Assembly (NCBI GenBank): GCA_002378125.1
Contig: DFRF01000202.1
Coordinates: forward strand, 1-24,215
Source of the DNA: Rhodospirillaceae bacterium UBA3470
GTDB taxonomy: Bacteria; Pseudomonadota; Alphaproteobacteria; Rhodospirillales; Casp-alpha2
Length of the DNA: 24,215 bases
Direction of reading: 5' to 3'
The notes under the pieces are model-generated. The model did not search any database. It saw only the letters and a list, made by a program, of their open reading frames with translations, and was not told the origin of the DNA. Every line of letters begins with the position of its first letter. The stretch's first letter is position 1. This document shows positions 8,101 through 14,763 of this stretch, piece by piece. Both the position numbers and the translations under genes were made by a program.

Positions 8101-9330
8101 TCAGTCGTCAGATTCCAATAGGCTGTCTATCGCCGCGTTCACGCCGCCTTCGCCATGCGGAATCTGAAGGCCCTTCAACCCGGCTTCGACGGCACCCAAG
8201 GTGCCGAATATCATGGCCTCGTTTAGGTCACCCATGTGGCCGATGCGGAAGGATTCGTTCATGATCTTGCCCATACCGTTGCCCAGCGCCAGATTGAAGC
8301 GCTCCCGGCATAGATCGCGCAGGTCGATTGGATCATGTACTTCATCAAGGAGGACCGTGGTCACGGAGTTCGATCGGTCATCGGGATTGACGGCGTTGTT
8401 TTGTAGCGCACCGCCCTCAGCCCATTTATCCACCGCCGCATGCACGGCCCGCGATAGACGGAAGTGCCGCTTGAACACGTTTTCGACGCCTTCCTCGTTA
8501 ATCATGTCGATGGCGGCGCGCAAGCCGAACATCATGTGCTCGGGAGCAGTGCCGCAGAAAGACAAGTAGAACTCCTCCGATTCCAGCCGCTCCGACCAAT
8601 CCCAGTAGTTGCCGGGTCGTTGGCAGGTCTTAGCGAGTTGTCGCGCCTTCGGGCTAACCGCATTGAAACCCAAACCAGGCGGTAGCATGAACCCTTTCTG
8701 ACCGGCGCCGATGGTCACATCTACGCCCCAGGAATCCATCTCGTAAGGACAAGTGAGCAAGGATGCGATGGTGTCGCACATGAGCAAAGCCGGATGTCCG
8801 GCCGCGTCGATGGCGGCGCGGACGCCAGCCACGTCGCAAGTTATTCCCGTTCCCGTATCCGTGTGGACTAGCAAGATTGCCTTGATCTCATGATCGGTAT
8901 CGGCCCGGAGCTTGTCCTCGATGGCATTAGGATTGACGGCCTTACGCCAATCGTTCTCCACAACTTCATACTCGACACCAAGTTTACCAGCGAAGTCGCC
9001 CCAACTTAGTGCGAAACGGCCCGTTTCGGGGATCAGCACCTTGTCGCCGATATCCAAAGTATTGGTCAGCGCCGCTTCCCAACTGCCGTGGCCGTTGGCG
9101 GCGTAGATGACGATATCGCCGGTGGTCCCGAACAGGGGCTTGAGATCGTCGAACAATCTCCGCGCGAAATCCATGAATTCTGGACCCAAGAATTCCACAG
9201 CTGGCTGATTCATCGCAGTTAGCACCCGGTTCGGGATGTTCGTCGGTCCGGGTGTCTGGAGGAAGTTCCAGCCGCGCTGGCGGGTATTGAAGGTCGGCAT
9301 TTTACGTGTCTTTGTGGTCTTATTCATCAT
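8101..9330 (-). CDS. Class V aminotransferase, alanine/serine-glyoxylate type
   Basis: A 409-residue PLP enzyme of fold type I. The N-terminal LQTPGPTNIP (24-33) is the typical opening of alanine-glyoxylate and serine-glyoxylate or serine-pyruvate aminotransferases. The PLP aspartate lies in LMCDTIASL (Asp186), and the Schiff-base lysine is Lys212 in GAGQKGFMLPPGL. It transfers an amino group, probably to glyoxylate or pyruvate, in the cytoplasm. The start at 9330 is one of two adjacent ATGs without a strong ribosome binding site; the later ATG at residue 11 (9300) is an alternative and would begin at the conserved part. It follows the dehydrogenase gene by 80 bases in the same direction, so the two are probably co-transcribed and may act on the same carbon skeleton. 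The exact amino donor is not decidable here. Confidence 0.88.
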   Translation of the reverse strand: MMNKTTKTRKMPTFNTRQRGWNFLQTPGPTNIPNRVLTAMNQPAVEFLGPEFMDFARRLFDDLKPLFGTTGDIVIYAANGHGSWEAALTNTLDIGDKVLIPETGRFALSWGDFAGKLGVEYEVVENDWRKAVNPNAIEDKLRADTDHEIKAILLVHTDTGTGITCDVAGVRAAIDAAGHPALLMCDTIASLLTCPYEMDSWGVDVTIGAGQKGFMLPPGLGFNAVSPKARQLAKTCQRPGNYWDWSERLESEEFYLSFCGTAPEHMMFGLRAAIDMINEEGVENVFKRHFRLSRAVHAAVDKWAEGGALQNNAVNPDDRSNSVTTVLLDEVHDPIDLRDLCRERFNLALGNGMGKIMNESFRIGHMGDLNEAMIFGTLGAVEAGLKGLQIPHGEGGVNAAIDSLLESDD

Positions 9331-9410
9331 GACAGCTTGAGGCTTTCGCCGAAGCGGGAACGCAGCCTATCGTCGCCGAGGGCGAAAGGCAAAACACATC
9401 AGCAAGATTT

Positions 9411-10472
9411 TTACTGGTCGACGGCGCGCGCCAAGGCCTCACCAAATTGATCCGTTCCGGCGTTGCCTCCAATGTCCACCGTGTGGTTCGCTGGATCCGC
9501 CAAGACATCATCCAATGCGGTTTCCAAATGCGCCGCCGCGCTAGCAAGTTGGTTGTTGCCAGACCGGTTCGCATGCCACTTCAACAACATCTGCACCGAG
9601 ATTACCAGCGCCGTGGGGTTGGCCTTGTTTTGATTGGCGATGTCTGGTGCGGAGCCGTGCGCGGCCTGCGCGACGGCATGGTCGTTGCTCGCGTTGATGG
9701 AACCGCCAAGGCCTAGACCACCGGACAACTCAGCTGCCTCGTCAGAGAGGATGTCGCCAAACAAGTTGGTGGTCACCACCACATCGAAACTTTCGGGCCG
9801 GCGGATAAGCAGCGCTGCCATGGCATCGACGATGATTTCTTCCGTCTCCACATCGGGATAGTCCTGGGCAACGGAACGGACCTCGCGGAGGAACAAGCCG
9901 TCAGTGATGCGCAGCACGTTGCCCTTATGGACGACGGTGACTTTCTTCCGGCGCGCCCGGGCCAGGTCGAAGGCCACCTTGGCAATACGGCGAGAGCCCT
10001 GGACCGTGATCTTGCGCATAGACATGGCTAGGTCTGGCGTCGGCATAAATTCACCCTTGCCTTCGAACATGGTGCGTACAGCATAGAAGCCTTCCGTGTT
10101 CTCCCGGACGATCACCAGATCCATTTGCTTTGCAACGGACGGTACGCCAGGTCGGGTACGGCTGGGCCGGATATTGGCGAACAGGTCGAGATTGTCGCGA
10201 ATTAGGGAAGAAGGGCTGGGCAAGTGCTGCGCTCCGGGTGGGTACTCCATCGTGGAGACCGGACCCAGCATGGTGAAAGGTGTGGCGCGAACCTCTTCCA
10301 TGATTGCGTCCGGCATGGGATCAAGGCCTTTTTCAATGGCGGCCATGCCAATGTCGCGCTCGACGAATTCCAGGCCCAACGCGAACTTGCGGTCCAAGAC
10401 TTCCAGTGGCAAACGGGTCGCCGCAGTGATCTCCGCGCCGATACCATCGCCGGGGAGGATGAGGATTTTCAC
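9411..10472 (-). CDS. Isocitrate/isopropylmalate-family (beta-decarboxylating) dehydrogenase
   Basis: A 353-residue NAD(P)-dependent beta-decarboxylating dehydrogenase. The start is GTG at 10472, with AAGGAG about 11 bases upstream and the family N-terminus KILILPGDGIGAEI directly after. Substrate and metal residues are visible: Arg92, Arg102 and Arg123 for the malate moiety, Lys183 (VHKGNVL), and Asp216, Asp240 and Asp244 (LFGDILSDEAA) for the metal; HGSAPDIANQ (272-281) lies in the cofactor loop. The segment VRENTEGFY is as in isocitrate, homoisocitrate and tartrate dehydrogenases rather than LeuB. It oxidises and decarboxylates a 2-hydroxy acid of malate type. No leuC, leuD or aconitase gene is near, which speaks against leucine synthesis; the partner is the class V aminotransferase downstream. 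Tartrate, 3-substituted malate or homoisocitrate are all possible. Confidence 0.86.
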   Translation of the reverse strand: MKILILPGDGIGAEITAATRLPLEVLDRKFALGLEFVERDIGMAAIEKGLDPMPDAIMEEVRATPFTMLGPVSTMEYPPGAQHLPSPSSLIRDNLDLFANIRPSRTRPGVPSVAKQMDLVIVRENTEGFYAVRTMFEGKGEFMPTPDLAMSMRKITVQGSRRIAKVAFDLARARRKKVTVVHKGNVLRITDGLFLREVRSVAQDYPDVETEEIIVDAMAALLIRRPESFDVVVTTNLFGDILSDEAAELSGGLGLGGSINASNDHAVAQAAHGSAPDIANQNKANPTALVISVQMLLKWHANRSGNNQLASAAAHLETALDDVLADPANHTVDIGGNAGTDQFGEALARAVDQ

Positions 10473-10568
10473 GGGTGCTTGTCTCCTTCTCTTTACTCAG
10501 GCCACCATCTGTCGGGGCTCGCCATTTGAAATGAAAAATATCAACGGAAGGTCACAAAACAAGATGAT

Positions 10569-10581
10569 GGCCGGGACGGCC
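10569..10581 (-). terminator. Candidate terminator after the HlyD-family gene
   Basis: GGCCG (10569-10573) and CGGCC (10577-10581) form a 5-base-pair GC stem with a 3-base loop, starting 7 bases after the HlyD stop. On the minus strand it is followed by ATCATCTTGTTTTGT, a loose T-rich stretch. Weak for an intrinsic terminator, but correctly placed before the next gene. Confidence 0.35.
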
Positions 10582-10588
10582 CCTCCAG

Positions 10589-11713
10589 TCATAGCCGATC
10601 GTTCATCCAGGTAAACGCATCAGACAAAAACGGCGGCAACTGGCGTTTGTGGCCGGTGTCTATGTCAACGATAACGCTCATGCCAGCACGAAGCCGCGGC
10701 ATTTCCCGCGTGTCGACGATCTCCAAGCGAACCGGCAGGCGCTGCACCACCTTGACCCAATTACCCGACGCGTTCTGTGGCGGCAACAACGCAAACTCAG
10801 CCCCCGTGGCTGGCGAGATGGATTCGACCACCGCCTCAATCACCCAGTCCGGATAGGTATCTACCCGGAGCTCAGCGGGTTGACCGACACGGACGTTGGT
10901 CAACTCCGTTTCCTTATAGTTGGCGCTGATCCAAACATTATCAGTGCCAACCAAGGAGAAGATAGGCTTGCCCTCCTCGATATACTCACCAACCTCCAGA
11001 CCGAAGTTAGTGATGATCCCGCGGCTCGGCGCGACAACAGCGGTGCGTTTCAAGTTCAGGTTCGCCTCATCCAAAACGGCCACGGCCTCCTGCACAGTTG
11101 GGTGATCGTCGGCGGTGATGTCGATCCGTCCACCAAGGCGTGCCCGCACCCGGGCGATGTCCTGGGCAATGGCGGCCAGCCGGTCACGGGCGGCGCGCAG
11201 GTTCTGTTCCGCATCGTCCAGCTTGCTCTGCGACGCAAAACCCTTTCCGTGCAGCTTGCGCTGCCGGTCCACGCCGCGCTGGTAGTAACCGATATCACCC
11301 TTCGCCAGTTTGTGTTCGGCGATTTTCTGACGGTACTCGGCCTTCAAGGCAGCAATGGTTTGGCGTGCCGCCTCCAACTTGGCCTCTGCGCGATGCTTAG
11401 CGATCCGAAAGGGTTCTTCATTTAAGCGAAACAACACGTCACCGGCGCGCACAGTCTGGTTCGCCGCAGCATTGACCCGTACCACCCGGCCGGAGATATC
11501 AGCACTGATGGCGATCTTATCCGCTTTCACGTAGGCGTTTTCCGTGGATACGTTGCGTCCACCTGTAGCGTACACATAAAGCGCCCCGGCGCCGATGGCC
11601 ACGGGCCCCACCAGGGAGAAAAAAGTTACCGTGACCACGCGACGAAGGCGCCGTTTCACGGTAAAGCCGATGACTTCTTTTTTCTCGTCTAGGACTGGCG
11701 CTTCTTCAGCCAT
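10589..11713 (-). CDS. HlyD/EmrA-type membrane-fusion (efflux adaptor) protein
   Basis: A 374-residue periplasmic adaptor. The start at 11713 is chosen over an upstream in-frame codon at 11752 because AGGAGGA (11721-11727) lies 7 bases before it. Domains in order: short cytoplasmic N-terminus, one transmembrane helix (about 26-48), first lipoyl/barrel strand including the EmrA hallmark STENAYVKAD (56-65), a long coiled-coil hairpin (about 100-200, rich in Ala, Lys, Arg and Gln), the second lipoyl half (VVAPSRGIITNF), then the beta-barrel and membrane-proximal part. Such proteins join an inner-membrane pump, usually an EmrB/DHA2 transporter, to an outer-membrane channel. Neither partner is visible; the next gene downstream is a dehydrogenase. 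Its start overlaps the end of the interrupted MarR gene by 8 bases, which fits a regulator-adaptor pair. Confidence 0.9.
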   Translation of the reverse strand: MAEEAPVLDEKKEVIGFTVKRRLRRVVTVTFFSLVGPVAIGAGALYVYATGGRNVSTENAYVKADKIAISADISGRVVRVNAAANQTVRAGDVLFRLNEEPFRIAKHRAEAKLEAARQTIAALKAEYRQKIAEHKLAKGDIGYYQRGVDRQRKLHGKGFASQSKLDDAEQNLRAARDRLAAIAQDIARVRARLGGRIDITADDHPTVQEAVAVLDEANLNLKRTAVVAPSRGIITNFGLEVGEYIEEGKPIFSLVGTDNVWISANYKETELTNVRVGQPAELRVDTYPDWVIEAVVESISPATGAEFALLPPQNASGNWVKVVQRLPVRLEIVDTREMPRLRAGMSVIVDIDTGHKRQLPPFLSDAFTWMNDRL

Positions 11714-12218
11714 CGCGGCGTCCTCCTGCAGCGCGCGCCTTCTCAGACACATTGGCGGGTTCCCCAGCGTCGCGGCGAATTACGTCGGCCAAATTCGATT
11801 TCACGCGGATCAGATTATCGATGAACCGTTCGCACTCGTTGGGGGAAAAGTCGACCATGGCGTCATTGCGCACCTCGATAGCGATCTTCTCCATTTCCAC
11901 CAATGCCGGTCGTACATTGTCGGTTAGGAAAATGCGCCAGACACGTCGGTCACCTGGGTCAGGGCGGCGCTCAACCGAACCCGCCTCCTCCGGTCGATCA
12001 ATGTGACGGCCGAGCGTGATGGGTTCAATATCCATGATATCGGCCATGGTCATCTGGTTGATCCCTTCGTTGCCTCGGAGCACGGCGATGACCCGTCATT
12101 GCGCCCTGGTCATGCCAAAGGAACGGGCTAACCCGCCAAAACGCTTGCGCAGTAACCGTGACGGATCTCCAAGCAGAAACCCTCGGTTGCGATCCAGAAA
12201 ATATTGGCTGTCACTCAT
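11706..12218 (-). pseudogene. MarR-family regulator gene interrupted by an in-frame TGA
   Basis: Read from ATG 12218 (GAGGA just upstream), the frame encodes a 170-codon MarR-type protein: leader SDSQYFLDRNRGFLLGDPS, then LARSFGMTRAQ, a TGA at codon 41 (12096-12098), then RVIAVLRGNEGINQM and onward to the wing RRPDPGDRRVWRIFLTD and a C-terminal helix. The family sequence at this place is normally TRAQWRVL, so TGA replaces a Trp codon (TGG) by one base change, with the frame intact on both sides. Either the gene is newly inactivated, or UGA is read through, or the base is a sequencing error. A restart at GTG 12083 would give a 125-residue protein lacking the first dimerisation helix. It probably controlled the downstream HlyD-family gene, with which it overlaps by 8 bases. 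Confidence 0.8.
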
Positions 12219-12242
12219 TCGCCATCCTCAGGAACAAGGGAA

Positions 12243-12248
12243 ATTATA
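12243..12248 (-). promoter_or_regulatory. Candidate -10 box of the MarR-HlyD unit
   Basis: On the minus strand this reads TATAAT, a perfect -10 hexamer, 24 bases before the MarR start codon, in an AT-rich gap of 125 bases after arsA. No good -35 box stands 16-18 bases further upstream, so the promoter may need an activator or the match may be chance. Confidence 0.35.
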
Positions 12249-12343
12249 TGCTTAGGCTATTACATGCCCGATTATTATGAGCAGGCTTATAAAATAGAGA
12301 GCCGCCTTTTGCCGCCAAAATCCATTGTTAAAATTCTAAAGAA

Positions 12344-14089
12344 TCAGGCCGCGTCGCTGGCCGAGACGTCGGTCATGCCCCAGACCGAATCTTCCCGCCA
12401 TGGCACCAGGGCAGCGCGCTTCGCGTGATCGTTAATCACTTCCGCGATGTAGCGGGCTTCCTGACCCTTGCGCGCAACCAGAATGGGATCGGTCACGTTC
12501 AACGGCGCAAGCGACATATTGATCACCCAGGCTGCCGGATCCATGCCCGCGCGCTGCAGATCACGTTGTAAATCAGCGGCTTCATGAACGGGTGTCGCCT
12601 CCGGCACAGTGCAGATCAGCACCCGGGTGAAGTCCGGATCACGCAGGCGGGGCAACAGGTTCGCCACGGCCTCCGGTACGCCGTCCGTCAGGCGACCGAC
12701 TTCACGGTGATAGCTTTCCGCCGCATCTAGAAGCAGGATGGTATGGCCCGTCGGCGCGGTGTCCATGACGACGATGCTGTCCGTGGCTTCGTGCACCGTG
12801 CGGGCGAAGGCTCGGAACACGGCGATCTCTTCCGTGCACGGCGAGCTCAGATCCTCTTGCAAAAGCGCTAGTCCCGTCTCATCCAGGTTCGCGCCGGTGG
12901 TGGACATGACCTCTTCACGGTATTTCTCAACCTCGATCTCAGGATCGATGCGGCCAATTTCTAGATTGTCGGGAATGTCAGTCACCGTTTGGGCCACGTG
13001 AGCGGCGGGGTCGGTGGTCGAAAGGTGCACCTTATGGCCCCGCTTTGCTAACGCTACGGCCACGTAGGCCGCCACCGACGTCTTGCCGACACCGCCTTTC
13101 CCCATGGTCATGATGACGCCGTGGTTCTGCTGGGCCAGGTCATCGACCAGACCATCCAGGCTCTCCGGCAGGGCCACCATGTCAACGGATTCAGCGGGCT
13201 TTAGGTCCTGATCGGCAAGCAATGAGCGGAGCGACGCAACACCCAAGACCTGACCGGACTTCAACGGCAAGTCGCGCCGTTCCAAACTCTCCAATGCTGC
13301 TGGCAATCCCTCCAATGCTGCACCACCGCGTCGTTCCATGGCCACGGCCACGGCGTCGCTGGCGTCATGCGCTTTGAACACGCCGTTCACGGCGAGCGCC
13401 TGATTGCGAATACCGATCTCGGCCAGTTCCTCGCTGGTGCGCGCGGCCTCATCCACGGCGGCCCTGTCCGGCCGGGTCACCAGAACCAGGGTGGTTTCGT
13501 CCTTGTTTGCGAGCGCGTTGACCGCGCCTTCGTACAACGCACGCTGCTGCTTCATGCCTTCCAACGGCCCGATGCACGACGTTCCAGCCGCGGCGTCCTC
13601 GATGAACCCGGTCCAAGCCGTGGGCAGAGTCAAAAGGCGCAGCGTATGTCCCGTGGGCGCGGTGTCGAAAACCACGTGATCGAAGCCGGCGGTCACGTCC
13701 TCGTTAGCCAACAGCTTTGCGAACTCGTCAAAGGCAGCGATCTCAACCGTACAGGCACCGGCGAATTGTTCTTCGATGCTCCGGATGGCGGAATCGGGCA
13801 ATACGCCACGGTACGGACCGACGACGCGTTCGCGGTAAGCCTCGGCGGCGGCCTCCGGATCCACGTTCATGGCCTTTAAGCCGTCAACGCCCACGATCGC
13901 CGTCGGATCGGTGCCGATGTCCTGCCCGAATACCTCATGGATGTTTGAGGCCGGGTCCGTGGAGACCAGCAGCACCTTTTTGCCGCTGTCAGCAAGGGCT
14001 ACGGCGGTGGCGCAGGACAGCGAAGTCTTGCCAACCCCCCCCTTTCCAGTGAAAAAAAGCGTGGGAGTCGGATGCTTGAGGACATGCAT
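12344..14089 (-). CDS. arsA: ArsA arsenite-stimulated ATPase
   Basis: A 581-residue two-domain ATPase of full ArsA length. Each half has a P-loop, GKGGVGKTS at 15-23 and again at 330-338, and the ArsA signature DTAPTGHT, at 142-149 and 443-450. Cysteines at 113, 172 and 418 match the As(III)/Sb(III)-binding triad of the E. coli plasmid enzyme (Cys113, Cys172, Cys422), so metalloid activation should be retained. In known systems ArsA energises the ArsB permease and receives As(III) from ArsD. It begins 11 bases after the arsD stop with AAGGAA before the ATG, so the two are one operon. Unusual: no arsB, acr3, arsR or arsC is visible in this window. Downstream comes the broken MarR gene. Confidence 0.95.
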   Translation of the reverse strand: MHVLKHPTPTLFFTGKGGVGKTSLSCATAVALADSGKKVLLVSTDPASNIHEVFGQDIGTDPTAIVGVDGLKAMNVDPEAAAEAYRERVVGPYRGVLPDSAIRSIEEQFAGACTVEIAAFDEFAKLLANEDVTAGFDHVVFDTAPTGHTLRLLTLPTAWTGFIEDAAAGTSCIGPLEGMKQQRALYEGAVNALANKDETTLVLVTRPDRAAVDEAARTSEELAEIGIRNQALAVNGVFKAHDASDAVAVAMERRGGAALEGLPAALESLERRDLPLKSGQVLGVASLRSLLADQDLKPAESVDMVALPESLDGLVDDLAQQNHGVIMTMGKGGVGKTSVAAYVAVALAKRGHKVHLSTTDPAAHVAQTVTDIPDNLEIGRIDPEIEVEKYREEVMSTTGANLDETGLALLQEDLSSPCTEEIAVFRAFARTVHEATDSIVVMDTAPTGHTILLLDAAESYHREVGRLTDGVPEAVANLLPRLRDPDFTRVLICTVPEATPVHEAADLQRDLQRAGMDPAAWVINMSLAPLNVTDPILVARKGQEARYIAEVINDHAKRAALVPWREDSVWGMTDVSASDAA

Positions 14090-14100
14090 GGGAAGCTTCC

Positions 14101-14493
14101 TTAACTGCAGCAGGTGCTGGTTTCTTCTTCTTTGGCTTCGGTCTTAACATCGGAGGGGCCGCAGCACGACTGCGCGGCAGTGGCGGCGATCTCGACGCCC
14201 ACCTTGGCGCCGAGCGCATCCTTGTCCAGATACATGCCCTTGGAGACAATTTCGCCGTCGACCATAATCAATGGCAAACATTCCACGCCGTCGCTTTCTA
14301 GTGCGGCCTTGACCGTCTCATTGGACGCGAAAGCGTCGGGACGGCTGGAAAGCTCAAACCGCTCCACGTCCACCCCCTGCTTGTTGAGTCCTTCCATGGC
14401 GGAGGCAAACTGCGCCATGGCGTCGCTGGTAGCGGGATCACAGACACCGGTGGAACAGCAGCCGGCAGGTTCATAAACGGCAATTCGAGCCAT
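14101..14493 (-). CDS. arsD: ArsD arsenic metallochaperone
   Basis: A 130-residue cytoplasmic protein of normal ArsD length with a thioredoxin-like fold. Cys12, Cys13 and Cys18 in EPAGCCSTGVCDP are the As(III)-carrying triad that hands metalloid to ArsA in the E. coli R773 system. Vicinal pairs Cys110-Cys111 (SCCG) and Cys128-Cys129 (TCCS) near the C-terminus resemble the further pairs of the R773 protein. ArsD is also a weak repressor in some systems, which could matter because no ArsR is seen. The start follows AAGGA (minus strand) at about 9 bases. It is the first gene of the unit with arsA; the 270-base upstream gap to the divergent GMC gene contains a long dyad. Confidence 0.95.
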   Translation of the reverse strand: MARIAVYEPAGCCSTGVCDPATSDAMAQFASAMEGLNKQGVDVERFELSSRPDAFASNETVKAALESDGVECLPLIMVDGEIVSKGMYLDKDALGAKVGVEIAATAAQSCCGPSDVKTEAKEEETSTCCS

Positions 14494-14639
14494 GTCTCAC
14501 ATCCTTTTCAAATCGGGTTACGGAGCCTAGGCCCCGGATTAGCGACAATCTAGCGTTCCCAGGCGCGAAAGGCAATTTTGGCAAGCTGCATGAAGATGGT
14601 CCAGCCATGCGTGTCAGGCATGCCCAGACAACTCTAGCC

Positions 14640-14678
14640 GGGACATTCATTCGCACGCGGTCGGCGAATGGCCGTCCC
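14640..14678. promoter_or_regulatory. Long dyad in the arsD/GMC divergent intergenic region
   Basis: GGGAC-N3-CATTCGC-N9-GCGAATG-N3-GTCCC: outer arms at 14640-14644 and 14674-14678, inner arms at 14648-14654 and 14664-14670, all symmetric about base 14659. Twelve of fifteen arm positions pair. It lies 147 bases before arsD and 86 bases before the GMC gene. It could be an operator for a dimeric regulator of either or both genes, or an RNA hairpin in the leader of one of them. Confidence 0.45.
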
Positions 14679-14763
14679 AGAAAATACCGGCACACCAAGA
14701 ATTGTCTTCGACTGACCAAACGGGTATTACGGAGGGGGGGAGACATCAAGAGAAAACAAAAAC

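Noticed and set aside
12096..12098. Selenocysteine or recoded tryptophan at the MarR TGA
   Set aside because: No selenocysteine-insertion hairpin was recognised after the codon, the family has Trp and not Cys here, and other genes of the window use TGA as stop. Not fully excluded for low-level readthrough.
13367..13879. Plus-strand open frame (170 codons) opposite arsA
   Set aside because: Shadow of arsA, whose minus-strand frame has all ATPase motifs; the plus-strand translation matches nothing.
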